From an uncultured Peptococcaceae bacterium (lineage in GTDB: Bacteria; Bacillota; Peptococcia; Peptococcales; Peptococcaceae): a DNA stretch of 23,195 nt. The stretch spans positions 1 to 23,195 of the forward strand of contig CABUKW010000033.1 of assembly GCA_902492275.1 (NCBI GenBank). Reading direction: 5' to 3'. This document shows positions 14,578 through 23,109 of this stretch, in pieces. The notes under the pieces are model-generated. The model saw nothing but the letters and a program-made list of their open reading frames with translations. It was not told the origin of the DNA and did no database searches. Every line of letters begins with the position of its first letter. Positions within the stretch are counted from its first letter, which is position 1. Both the position numbers and the translations under genes were made by a program.

Positions 14578-15843
14578 ATGAAAGTTCTTGTAGTTGGCAG
14601 CGGTGGCAGAGAGCATGCGCTGGTGTGGAAAATCAGCCAGAGCCCCAAGGTAGATAAAATCTACTGTGCGCCGGGGAATGCCGGAATTGGTCAGTTGGCC
14701 GAATGTGCAGCAATCAAAGCTGACGATTTGGAAGGGTTGTTGAACTTTGCGTTACAGCAGCAGATTGATTTGACTGTGGTAGGGCCGGAAGTGCCGCTGA
14801 CCATGGGGATTGTCGATCGTTTTCAGGAAAAAGGGCTGAAAATTTTTGGACCCAGCGGCAAAGCTGCGGAAATTGAAGGCAGCAAAACCTTTGCCAAAAA
14901 TCTGATGGCCAAGTATGGCATACCGACGGCAAAATACGGCGCTTTTACCGACGCTGCAGAAGCGAAAGCTTTTCTGGAGCAGGTGGGTTTGCCCTGCGTG
15001 GTGAAAGCAGATGGTCTGGCTGCCGGGAAAGGGGTTTTAATCTGTGAAACCCAAGCGGAAGCAGAAGCGGCCATTGATGATATTTTAGTGGACGATAAAT
15101 TTGGCGCCGCCGGCAGTCGGGTTGTGGTGGAAGAATTTTTGACCGGACAGGAGGTCAGCATGCTGGCTTTCACCGATGGAGAAACTGTGGTACCCATGGT
15201 TTCCTCCCAGGATCACAAGCGGATTTGGGACGGCGACAAAGGTTTAAATACTGGCGGGATGGGCGCCTATTCTCCAGCGCCTGTTTATACGGAAGCGGTA
15301 AACGCCGTTGTGGTGCCGAAGGTGTTGGAAGCCACCGTTGCCGCTATGAAAGCAGAAGGCCGTCCCTTTGCCGGTATTTTATACGCAGGTTTGATGCTGA
15401 CAGCCGACGGTCCGAAGGTATTGGAGTTTAACGCCCGTTTTGGCGATCCGGAAACACAGGCTGTTCTGCCGCGGTTAAAATCGGATCTGATAGAAATTTT
15501 CCTGGCGATTATTGATGGCCGTTTGGCAGATCTGCAAATTGAATGGTATCCGGAAGCCGCCGTGTGCGTGGTACTGGCTTCCGGCGGATATCCGGAAAGT
15601 TCCGACAAAGGCCGGGAAATCACGGGTTTACAGCAGGCAGCCGATACTGGCGTTATTGTATTCCATGCTGGCACCAAAGAAACCGACGGCAAAATTGTGA
15701 CCAACGGCGGACGGGTGCTGGGCGTCAGCGCATTAGGCGCTGATATTGCGCAGGCCATTGCCAACGCTTACAAAGGTGTAGAACAGATAACATTTGAAAA
15801 TATGCAGTATCGTACCGATATTGGCAAAAAAGCATTTCTATAG
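14578..15843 (+). CDS. purD: Phosphoribosylamine-glycine ligase (GAR synthetase)
   Basis: A 421-residue ATP-grasp enzyme joining phosphoribosylamine and glycine. Motifs are VVGSGGREHALVWK at the N-terminus, VVGPEVPLTMGI, the ATP-grasp segment LPCVVKADGLAAGKGV, GGMGAYSPAP and LEFNARFGDPETQ. ATG 14578 follows GGAGGG at 14567-14572, and homology starts at this methionine rather than at the in-frame ATG at 14560. It lies 54 nt after purH and 13 nt before purL. Confidence 0.96.
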   Translation: MKVLVVGSGGREHALVWKISQSPKVDKIYCAPGNAGIGQLAECAAIKADDLEGLLNFALQQQIDLTVVGPEVPLTMGIVDRFQEKGLKIFGPSGKAAEIEGSKTFAKNLMAKYGIPTAKYGAFTDAAEAKAFLEQVGLPCVVKADGLAAGKGVLICETQAEAEAAIDDILVDDKFGAAGSRVVVEEFLTGQEVSMLAFTDGETVVPMVSSQDHKRIWDGDKGLNTGGMGAYSPAPVYTEAVNAVVVPKVLEATVAAMKAEGRPFAGILYAGLMLTADGPKVLEFNARFGDPETQAVLPRLKSDLIEIFLAIIDGRLADLQIEWYPEAAVCVVLASGGYPESSDKGREITGLQQAADTGVIVFHAGTKETDGKIVTNGGRVLGVSALGADIAQAIANAYKGVEQITFENMQYRTDIGKKAFL

Positions 15844-15856
15844 GAGGAACACAGCA

Positions 15857-18800
15857 GTGGCTACTATTTATCGTTTTTTTGCAGAAAAACGTCCGGGCTT
15901 TGATATTGAAGCCCAGGGCCTTTTGTCCACACTACAGGGCTATTTGCACATTGCAGGGCTTTCCGGCCTGCGGATTTTTAACCGCTATGATATTGCAGGG
16001 CTTACCGAAGAAAATTGCGATGCGGCGGGCCGTTTGATTTTTTCTGAACCTCAGTGCGATTTTTTATATCGGGAAACGTTGCCGGAAATAGCCGAAGCGC
16101 ACACGCTATTTGCCGTAGAAGCGCTGCCTGGCCAGTATGATCAGCGGGCCGATTCGGCCGCCCAGTGCGTTCAGATTATCACCAAAGAACGTCCGCTGGT
16201 ACGGGCGGCGAAAGTATATGTTTTTTTAGGTCAAATCAGCGCCGATGATTTGCAGAAAATGAAAAATTATTTAATCAATCCGGTGGAAAACAGGGAGGCT
16301 GCTCTGGAAAAACCGGAAACCTTGCTGGACGCCGTAGAAGAACCGGAAGCTGTTTTCCAGCTGGAAGGCTTTATGACGGCAGCAGAGGCCGATTTGGAAG
16401 CCTTGCGCCAGCAGTATGGTCTGGCCATGGATTTGGGCGATTTGCGCTTTATGCAGGGTTATTTCCGCGACGAAGAAAAACGGAACCCGACCATTACCGA
16501 ATTAAAAATGATTGATACCTATTGGTCTGACCATTGCCGTCATACGACCTTTATGACCCAGATTACCGATATCACCTTGGACGATCCGCTGGTGAAAGAA
16601 AGCTATGAGGAATATTTGGCAGCCAGAGAAGAAGTTTATGGAGAACGGGCGCAAACCCGTCCTGTCACTATGATGGACATGGGGACAATTGCAGCAAAAA
16701 CGCTGAAAAAACGGGGCGTTCTGAAAAATTTAGATGAAAGTGAAGAAATTAATGCTTGCAGTGTAAAGGTGGATGTGAAAACAGACAAGGGAACAGAACC
16801 ATGGCTGTTCATGTTCAAAAATGAAACACACAACCATCCTACGGAAATCGAGCCCTTCGGCGGCGCTGCCACCTGTTTGGGCGGCGCTATCCGCGACCCA
16901 TTGTCCGGACGTTCCTATGTGTATCAGGCTATGCGTGTAACCGGCGCTGCCGATCCGCGCAAGCCGCTGGAAGAAACATTGCCTGGGAAATTACCCCAGC
17001 GCCGGATTACCACCACTGCTACCCAGGGCTATTCTTCCTATGGCAACCAGATAGGCTTGGCTACCGGTTTGGTAGATGAGTTATATCATCCCGGCTATGT
17101 GGCAAAACGAATGGAAATCGGCGCAGTATTAGGCGCGGCGCCCATTGAAAATGTAGTGCGGGAAGTACCGGCTCCGGAAGATGTGATTGTGTTGTTAGGC
17201 GGTCGTACCGGTCGTGACGGCTGCGGCGGTGCAACCGGATCTTCCAAGAGTCATACAGAAAAATCACTGGCTACCTGCAGCGCAGAAGTGCAGAAAGGAA
17301 ACCCAGTGGAAGAACGGAAAATCCAGCGCTTATTCCGCCGTCCAGAAATCAGCAGGCTTATCAAACGCTGCAATGACTTCGGCGCTGGCGGCGTGTCGGT
17401 AGCTATCGGCGAATTGGCTGCTGGTCTGCATATTTATCTGGATCGGGTACCGAAGAAATATGAAGGCTTATCGGCTACGGAACTGGCTATCTCCGAATCG
17501 CAGGAACGGATGGCGGTAGTGCTGGCTCCTGAAAGTTTAGAGCAGTTTATTGCTGCTGCTGACAGCGAAAATCTGGAAGCGACGGTGGTAGCTTATGTAA
17601 CGGAAGAACCCCGTTTGGTGATGGAATATCAGGGACGGACCATCGTAGATTTGAGCCGCGCTTTTTTGGATTCGGCCGGTGACAGCAAACACATCACAGT
17701 GGAAGTTCCATCGTTCCCGGCAGCAGAAGCCAAAGAACCGGCAGAAGCCTTTGATGCAGCCGCTGCGCTGAAAGAACTGGTAGGCGATTTGAATATCTGC
17801 TCCAGACGGGGCATGGTAGAATATTTTGACAGCAGCATCGGCGCAGGCAGCGTTTTAATGCCCTTTGGCGGCAAAACCCAGTTGACGCCGACTCAGGCTA
17901 TGGCGGCTAAAATTCCTGTGCTGGAAGGGCAGAGCTATACCGCTTCGTTGTTTGCTTACGGTTTTGACCCTTATTTGTCTGCACAAAACCAGCATTTGGG
18001 CGCGATGTGTGCTGTTACCGAATCGTTGGCCCGTATGGTGGCTGCTGGCGGTAAAACCGAGGATTGCTACTTGACTTTCCAGGAATATTTCCCAAGCCTG
18101 CGGGGCGACAGCAAACGCTGGGCGATGCCGGTGTCGGCGCTGTTGGGCGCTTTTAAAGCGCAGATGGCATATGGCGTCGGCGCCATTGGCGGAAAGGATT
18201 CCATGTCCGGTTCCTTTATGGATTTGGATATTCCACCTACCTTGGTTTCCTTTGCGGCAGGTACCCTGGATTCAGAAAACGTATTATCACCAGAATTTAA
18301 GGCGGCAGGCCATGAAGTTTATCTGTTTGCCGCGCCGTATGATGAAAAGGGACAGCCTAAAATGGCTGCTATCAAAGAAATGTGGCACTTGGTCAACCAG
18401 GCCCAGGCAGAAGGCAAGATTGCGGCCGCCTGGGCGCTGGGAAAAGGCGGCGTTGCCGAAGCAGTCTTTAAAATGGCACTGGGCAATCAAATTGGGTTCA
18501 GCAGCTTAGACAGCATTTATGTGCCGGCGCTGTTTGAAAAAAATTATGGCGCAATCATCGTGGAAGCTACTGCATCGGTAGAAGGGGCTGTACTGATTGG
18601 GTACACCACCGCGCAGCCGCAAATTGTGCTGGGCGAAGCAAGTCTTTCTTTGGAAGAATTGACCGCCATCTGGGAAGAAACCTTGGAAGACATTTATCCA
18701 ACCCGCACTGCGGACAGCGGCCTTGTAGAAGCATACAGCTATACAGAACGGCCGGCTTATGCAGCAACCGCTAAAATCGCCCGTCCAAAAGCAGTTATTC

Positions 18801-19579
18801 CCGTATTTCCAGGCACCAACTGTGAATACGACACTGCCCGCATTTTAGAACGGGTAGGTGGACAGGCTGAAATTGTCAATGTGGCGAACCTGACGCCAAC
18901 CATGCTGGAAGATTCCATCGTCCGCATGGAAAAAGCGTTACAGACTGCCCAGATGATGATTTTCCCCGGCGGCTTCTCCTTTGGGGATGAGCCGGAAGGT
19001 TCTGGTAAGTTTATTGCAGCCTTCATGCGCAATCCAATCCTAAAAGAACGGATTCATGAATTGCTTTATGAACATGACGGTTTGATTTTGGGTATTTGTA
19101 ACGGTTTCCAGGCCTTAATCAAATTGGGCTTGGTGCCTTACGGCAAAATTGTGGATACCGATACCACCAGTCCAACCTTAACCTTTAACCGCATCGGCCG
19201 CCATCAGTCCCGTTATGTGACTACGCGGATTGCTTCGGTGAAATCGCCGTGGCTGTCGTTGGTGGAAGTGGGCGACCTGCATACCATTCCAATCTCCCAT
19301 GGGGAAGGCCGTTTTGTCTGCTCCGATGAGCTGCTGGCCCAGCTAGCAGCCAATGGGCAAATTGCCACCCAGTATGTAGATTTTGCCGGTCAGCCATCTA
19401 TGGATATCGCATACAATCCAAACGGCTCCTGCATGGCCGTAGAAGGCATTTTAAGCCCCGATGGCCGCGTCTTTGGTAAAATGGGTCACAGCGAACGGAT
19501 TGGCACCCATATCGCCAAGAATATTTTGGGCGAAAAAGACCAGCGCATCTTTGAAGCCGGCGTAAAATATTTTCAGTGA
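15857..19579 (+). CDS. purL: Phosphoribosylformylglycinamidine synthase, single-chain clostridial form (GTG start)
   Basis: A 1240-residue enzyme converting FGAR to FGAM with glutamine and ATP. It fuses the PurS-like N-terminus, two AIR-synthase-like halves and a C-terminal glutaminase, so no purS or purQ is needed. Visible segments are TYWSDHCRHTTF in the linker, FKNETHNHPTEIEPFGGAAT in the first ATP half, DFGAGGVSVAIGELA, and the glutaminase IPVFPGTNCEYD, IFPGGFSFGD and GICNGFQ with nucleophile C1081. Length and layout fit the clostridial form (TIGR01857-like) rather than the roughly 1300-residue proteobacterial one. GTG 15857 is set by AGGAGGA at 15842-15848; in-frame codons upstream overlap purD and lack a ribosome site. 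It is the last gene of the operon. Confidence 0.95.
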   Translation: MATIYRFFAEKRPGFDIEAQGLLSTLQGYLHIAGLSGLRIFNRYDIAGLTEENCDAAGRLIFSEPQCDFLYRETLPEIAEAHTLFAVEALPGQYDQRADSAAQCVQIITKERPLVRAAKVYVFLGQISADDLQKMKNYLINPVENREAALEKPETLLDAVEEPEAVFQLEGFMTAAEADLEALRQQYGLAMDLGDLRFMQGYFRDEEKRNPTITELKMIDTYWSDHCRHTTFMTQITDITLDDPLVKESYEEYLAAREEVYGERAQTRPVTMMDMGTIAAKTLKKRGVLKNLDESEEINACSVKVDVKTDKGTEPWLFMFKNETHNHPTEIEPFGGAATCLGGAIRDPLSGRSYVYQAMRVTGAADPRKPLEETLPGKLPQRRITTTATQGYSSYGNQIGLATGLVDELYHPGYVAKRMEIGAVLGAAPIENVVREVPAPEDVIVLLGGRTGRDGCGGATGSSKSHTEKSLATCSAEVQKGNPVEERKIQRLFRRPEISRLIKRCNDFGAGGVSVAIGELAAGLHIYLDRVPKKYEGLSATELAISESQERMAVVLAPESLEQFIAAADSENLEATVVAYVTEEPRLVMEYQGRTIVDLSRAFLDSAGDSKHITVEVPSFPAAEAKEPAEAFDAAAALKELVGDLNICSRRGMVEYFDSSIGAGSVLMPFGGKTQLTPTQAMAAKIPVLEGQSYTASLFAYGFDPYLSAQNQHLGAMCAVTESLARMVAAGGKTEDCYLTFQEYFPSLRGDSKRWAMPVSALLGAFKAQMAYGVGAIGGKDSMSGSFMDLDIPPTLVSFAAGTLDSENVLSPEFKAAGHEVYLFAAPYDEKGQPKMAAIKEMWHLVNQAQAEGKIAAAWALGKGGVAEAVFKMALGNQIGFSSLDSIYVPALFEKNYGAIIVEATASVEGAVLIGYTTAQPQIVLGEASLSLEELTAIWEETLEDIYPTRTADSGLVEAYSYTERPAYAATAKIARPKAVIPVFPGTNCEYDTARILERVGGQAEIVNVANLTPTMLEDSIVRMEKALQTAQMMIFPGGFSFGDEPEGSGKFIAAFMRNPILKERIHELLYEHDGLILGICNGFQALIKLGLVPYGKIVDTDTTSPTLTFNRIGRHQSRYVTTRIASVKSPWLSLVEVGDLHTIPISHGEGRFVCSDELLAQLAANGQIATQYVDFAGQPSMDIAYNPNGSCMAVEGILSPDGRVFGKMGHSERIGTHIAKNILGEKDQRIFEAGVKYFQ

Positions 19580-19596
19580 TGGTATAAAATTTGGCG

Positions 19597-19638
19597 AAAA
19601 AGGCCGCAGAACAGCAAGATCGCGTTCTGCGGTCTTTT
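19597..19638 (+). terminator. Purine operon terminator
   Basis: GGCCGCAGAAC (19602-19612) pairs with GTTCTGCGGTC (19624-19634), an 11-bp stem with one G-U pair and an 11-nt loop. AAAAA precedes it and TTTT follows (19635-19638). It lies 22 nt after the purL stop. Confidence 0.9.
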
Positions 19639-19708
19639 CGTATGATCATGGCCTTGAAATTTGAAGAAGATTGCTGTTAGCAAGAAGCATGGAAGGAGAG
19701 ATTGCAAC

Positions 19709-20524
19709 ATGAATAAGGCAGAAACTTATCAACGTGAAATAGAAGCGTTATTTTGCGAATGGAAGCAAAAACCACCCTTTCAGCAAATTAACCATCAAGA
19801 CAATATCTTTATTGAAGACGGCGTTGTTTGTCCGGAACAATGGTTTTCCCAGACAGTTCGCCCCTTGTTTCTGTTAAAAGAAGCTTATAACGGAACTAAA
19901 AATTGGAATTTGATTCGTGACCATTTACTGCAGGAGGGTAAAATCGGGACAGGTACCTGGAAGCAGGTATCTCAGTGGAGCAAAGGCTTGTTAGGTACTA
20001 CAGAACATGACATGGTGCCTTATTGCGCAGACGAGCTGACGGCCCGGTTTGGAAATCCCTATTTGCGCCAGATTGCTGTGATGAATGTAAAAAAGAGCGA
20101 CGGCGCGAAAAATTCTAATATGGACCAAATCAATCAATATGCCAAATATGATAAACAACAGCTACGCCGGGAGATAGAATTGATTGACCCGACAGTTATT
20201 GTTTGCGGTTATACCATATCTTCTTTGCAGATTATCATGGAAAGAGAGATTAAAAATTACCGGCAGCCCAATGCTAATCTTTATTATATTTTGGAGCTAA
20301 ACGGTCATGCGGTTATTGTGTTAGATTATTATCATCCCTCAAATCATTATCCTGCTGTTATGAATTATTACGGTTTGCTGGGCATTTATCAGCAGGCGCT
20401 GATCTATGTAAGAAGAGAAGGGCTGCATACCATAACGTATAAGGAAAAGCCATTGACTGGCGATGTCGGTTTGTATCAAGCAATGTGCGCAGAGATGGGG
20501 GCTGGCAAAGGATTGCCTCTGTAG
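19709..20524 (+). CDS. Hypothetical protein, probably uracil-DNA-glycosylase-like fold
   Basis: A 271-residue cytoplasmic protein with no signal peptide or membrane segment. Three segments are laid out like the uracil-DNA glycosylase superfamily: a strand plus loop PLFLLKEAYNG (52-62) where family members have the GEAPG-like motif, a mid-protein helix and strand IELIDPTVIVCG (156-167), and a late YYHPSNH (207-213) resembling the catalytic HPS motif. NWNLIRDHLL and GTWKQVSQW between them are Trp-rich. The usual catalytic Asp or Asn of motif 1 and the iron-sulfur cysteines are not evident, so activity on uracil is uncertain. The ATG at 19709 has AAGGAG about 10 nt upstream. It is a single gene between the purine terminator and a weak hairpin at 20530-20550. 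Confidence 0.6.
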   Translation: MNKAETYQREIEALFCEWKQKPPFQQINHQDNIFIEDGVVCPEQWFSQTVRPLFLLKEAYNGTKNWNLIRDHLLQEGKIGTGTWKQVSQWSKGLLGTTEHDMVPYCADELTARFGNPYLRQIAVMNVKKSDGAKNSNMDQINQYAKYDKQQLRREIELIDPTVIVCGYTISSLQIIMEREIKNYRQPNANLYYILELNGHAVIVLDYYHPSNHYPAVMNYYGLLGIYQQALIYVRREGLHTITYKEKPLTGDVGLYQAMCAEMGAGKGLPL

Positions 20525-20576
20525 CAAAGCAGCAGATTTTCTGTTTTTGTAAAAAAGCTTGGACATCTCCGGGAAA

Positions 20577-20720
20577 ATGCTATATCATAAAATTGGGAAA
20601 TGTGTATCACAGGGAGGTTTCGATCCCAACAAGCTGCATGTGGCTATTTATCGCAAAAATGCCGGACGGCAGGTAAAAGCGTTGGTGCAGATGATATGGC
20701 GGGAAATGCACATAAAATAG
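20577..20720 (+). CDS. Possible small protein, 47 residues
   Basis: An open frame from ATG 20577 to TAG 20720; the frame is open upstream to a TTG at 20559. The C-terminal half (KLHVAIYRKNAGRQVKALVQ) is basic and its codons look like those of neighbouring genes. The ribosome site is poor (CGGGAAA directly ahead). A possible promoter (TTGGAC 20559-20564, TATCAT 20583-20588) overlaps the start, so both readings cannot be correct. It may be a gene remnant or simply spacer. No family is recognised. Confidence 0.25.
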   Translation: MLYHKIGKCVSQGGFDPNKLHVAIYRKNAGRQVKALVQMIWREMHIK

Positions 20721-20744
20721 CAGGAGATGGAAAGGAGTGGAACG

Positions 20745-21980
20745 ATGCCACAACAAATGATTCGGGGCGACGAAGTAACTTTTGATGGAAAAATCAGTTA
20801 TATTTTATATTTTTCACTGTTTCAGGAGCAGGCAATCGGCCAACGGTTGAGCAAACTGCGGCAACAGATTAAGACGGCCTATCCGGGAGCGCTGTTTGAG
20901 GAAGATGAGCCGCCTGTTTTTCAGGATTTTAAAATTGTACAGGAATTTCTGCATGGCGGCGGCTTGCCTTTTGACTGTTGGCGGGCGCTTTTGTGTGACG
21001 AACCGGTAACGATGGAATTGGCGCCGGTGTATCGGTTGCAGGTTCTATTTACGGCGTTTCCGGAAATTAATATCGGCAAATTGACCTTCAATTTACAATT
21101 TTCCAATGCAGCTACTTCTCAGATGGTTTATCTCCATCACTGCAACGGCAATGGAGCCGCTATTACATTCAGCAATAACAGAACATGGTCTATCGGAGAA
21201 ATGAGTGAAGGCATTCTGCGCACTCTTCAGCTTGCAGGAAACCACCGGCAGTTGGCCCATTTGATCGAGTTGAATCGCTTCGGGCAACTAGAAGATATCG
21301 ATGTCATTATGGCGCAGGAAAAAAAGCGTATGTATGGCATTATCAGCGGCGACGAGGGCTGGAACCATGTGCCGGACCACTTGGCGGCGCAGCGCATTCA
21401 GGCCGATTGGAGCAGTCGCGATTTTGTGCAGTTTATTACCTTTGGCAGTAATTTTTTATTGCTGAATTTGCTGGAATCTCCGGCGGCGCAGCGTTATCGT
21501 GAAAATCAGATGAAGTTTGGCAGCAGCTATTATGGCGGGATGAATCCTTACTTTGCCTTAAATCCGTCGGTGGCAGGCGTTAATCATGGCATTATCTATG
21601 CAGTGGAATTGGTGATGGCGATTAAAACCATCGCCCATCGCATTTTGCAGATTCAGTCTTCGTTTCAAAAGAGCCGCACCGGCAATTTCAGTAAAGATAT
21701 CAGCCGCACGAAGGATTACCGCCGGGAATTGATTTCCACGTTAAATCGGGTGGAAAATATCGATATGACCGAGCTGGGCGAATTGGAAAAGGTTATTTTG
21801 AGCAGCCAGCAGATTACGCCTATTATAGATAAAATTAAATATTTGCTGGAGCTGTTGGAATCGGAGCTGGACTTGATGTATCAGACCCGCACCAACACCA
21901 TTGTCAATATTTTAACGATTATGGGGCTGCTGTTAACAGTGGGCGGCACCATTTTAACCTGGTTTGATATTTTTGGTTGA
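20745..21980 (+). CDS. Hypothetical protein with one C-terminal membrane helix, CorA-like tail
   Basis: A 411-residue protein. Residues 1 to about 310 look like a soluble mixed alpha/beta domain, with an aromatic and glycine-rich stretch GSSYYGGMNPYFALNP before a long helical region (about 290-385, VELVMAIKTIAHRILQIQ onward) that could form a coiled coil. One membrane helix (about 386-408, IVNILTIMGLLLTVGGTI) ends the protein. The order of long helix, then RTNTIVNILTIM, then membrane helix recalls CorA-type magnesium channels, but there is no GMN motif and no second membrane helix, so transport is not claimed. ATG 20745 is set by AAGGAG at 20732-20737. A merR-type gene follows after 13 nt with its own ribosome site, so the two are surely cotranscribed. 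Confidence 0.65.
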   Translation: MPQQMIRGDEVTFDGKISYILYFSLFQEQAIGQRLSKLRQQIKTAYPGALFEEDEPPVFQDFKIVQEFLHGGGLPFDCWRALLCDEPVTMELAPVYRLQVLFTAFPEINIGKLTFNLQFSNAATSQMVYLHHCNGNGAAITFSNNRTWSIGEMSEGILRTLQLAGNHRQLAHLIELNRFGQLEDIDVIMAQEKKRMYGIISGDEGWNHVPDHLAAQRIQADWSSRDFVQFITFGSNFLLLNLLESPAAQRYRENQMKFGSSYYGGMNPYFALNPSVAGVNHGIIYAVELVMAIKTIAHRILQIQSSFQKSRTGNFSKDISRTKDYRRELISTLNRVENIDMTELGELEKVILSSQQITPIIDKIKYLLELLESELDLMYQTRTNTIVNILTIMGLLLTVGGTILTWFDIFG

Positions 21981-21993
21981 AAGGAGAACCGCG

Positions 21994-22824
21994 ATGGAGG
22001 AGCAGACCTATTATTCTATTGGAGAAGTGAGCAAAATCTGTAATATTTCCCGTAAGGCGCTGCGATATTATGATGAGATTGGTCTTGTCTCGCCTGATAA
22101 AATCTGTGAGAATAATTACCGGTATTACAGCCGCCAAAATATGCTGTTGGTGCCAATCATTCGCTATTATAAGCAGATGGGATTTAAGCTGGAGGAGATG
22201 CGCTGGCTTTTATCAGGCGGCAGCTATCAGGCGTTGGAATCTTCTTTTGAGGATAAAATTGCGGCCTTGCATGAACAGGAGCAGGAAATTCACCGGCAGT
22301 ATATTTCCATCAAGGAATGGTACGATTTAATTCAGGAAGCGGAGCAGGTGTTGGCAGGCGATATTCGGGAAGTGGCGGTCAAATTTGTGGAGAGCCAGAG
22401 CTATTTGTTTATGGAACAGGCCTTTGGCGGAAATTATCTGGAAGCCTTGATTAATATTGCTTTTACCAATTTTGTAGAGGGGTTAGGCAATAAAAGCAAA
22501 GGACCCATTATTTTGCATTTCCCGTCGCTTGAACGCCATTTGCAGGGGGAGAGCCAAACCATTCAGATTATGCAGCAGACGATTTTTGATTGTCCGCCGG
22601 AAAACAGCTTGCTGTTTGGCGGTACTATGATGCTGAGCTGTTATCATATCGGCGCTTATGAAAACCTGCCGGCAACCTATCAGAGAATGCTGGACTGGGC
22701 TGCGCGCCATCATTATCAATGTATGGGAAATTGTTACGAGCGCTGTGTGACCGATTATTGGACGACGCGCAACAGCCAGGAATTTGTCACCGAATTGTTG
22801 ATTCCGGTGCAGCGAAAAAAATAA
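21994..22824 (+). CDS. MerR-family transcriptional regulator, BmrR-like
   Basis: A 276-residue regulator. The N-terminal winged helix-turn-helix (residues about 5-75) has the MerR hallmark IGEVSKICNISRKALRYYDE followed by NYRYYS. A coiled dimerisation helix spans about 80-120. The remaining 150 residues resemble a GyrI-like ligand-binding domain (ending VTELLIPVQ), as in BmrR-type multidrug sensors, so a small hydrophobic or cationic ligand is plausible. It has none of the metal-site cysteines of MerR or CueR. AAGGAG lies 7 nt before the ATG, and only 13 nt separate it from the membrane protein gene. MerR proteins often control their own transcript; no clear 19-20 nt spacer promoter was found upstream of the pair. 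Confidence 0.85.
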   Translation: MEEQTYYSIGEVSKICNISRKALRYYDEIGLVSPDKICENNYRYYSRQNMLLVPIIRYYKQMGFKLEEMRWLLSGGSYQALESSFEDKIAALHEQEQEIHRQYISIKEWYDLIQEAEQVLAGDIREVAVKFVESQSYLFMEQAFGGNYLEALINIAFTNFVEGLGNKSKGPIILHFPSLERHLQGESQTIQIMQQTIFDCPPENSLLFGGTMMLSCYHIGAYENLPATYQRMLDWAARHHYQCMGNCYERCVTDYWTTRNSQEFVTELLIPVQRKK

Positions 22825-22896
22825 GATAAAAATCAATATCCGCTTGCATGAAACCAGTATAGTATGGCGTGTATCTTATGCGCCAAGGATAACAGT

Positions 22897-22959
22897 AAAC
22901 AGCTTGTCAAGGCGGCCTGCCAATATGGGCCTTCTGACAAGCTGTTTTGTTGTTTTCAG
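22897..22959 (+). terminator. Terminator of the membrane protein-merR operon
   Basis: AAACAGCTTGTCA (22897-22909) and TGACAAGCTGTTT (22935-22947) form a perfect 13-bp stem. The loop can pair further through GGCC-type sequence. A T-rich tract (TTTTGTTGTTTT) overlaps and follows the right arm. It lies about 72 nt after the merR-type stop. Confidence 0.85.
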
Positions 22960-23050
22960 GATTTTTTTGGATAACCAGAGATGGGTTCGGATGTTAGCTT
23001 TCTGTCACAACAAAAAACTGTGGTGAGCCATTGCGTCTTGATTTCACTGT

Positions 23051-23078
23051 TAGACAGAACGGGGAAAAGGACTATAAT
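23051..23078 (+). promoter_or_regulatory. Promoter for a gene beyond the right edge
   Basis: A -35 box TAGACA (5/6 match, 23051-23056), a 16-nt spacer and a perfect -10 box TATAAT (23073-23078). The predicted start is near 23085. It points out of the window. Confidence 0.55.
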
Positions 23079-23090
23079 AAAAATCAATAA

Positions 23091-23109
23091 AACTTATATT
23101 TTATAAGTT
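23091..23109. promoter_or_regulatory. Palindrome downstream of the rightmost promoter, candidate operator
   Basis: AACTTATATTTTATAAGTT consists of perfect 8-nt inverted repeats around three bases. It lies about 6 nt past the predicted transcription start, a typical repressor position. It does not match a Fur, PerR or Rex consensus well. Confidence 0.45.

Noticed and set aside
22844..23026. 60-residue frame after the MerR-type gene
   Set aside because: It runs through the strong terminator stem at 22897-22947 and has no ribosome site.
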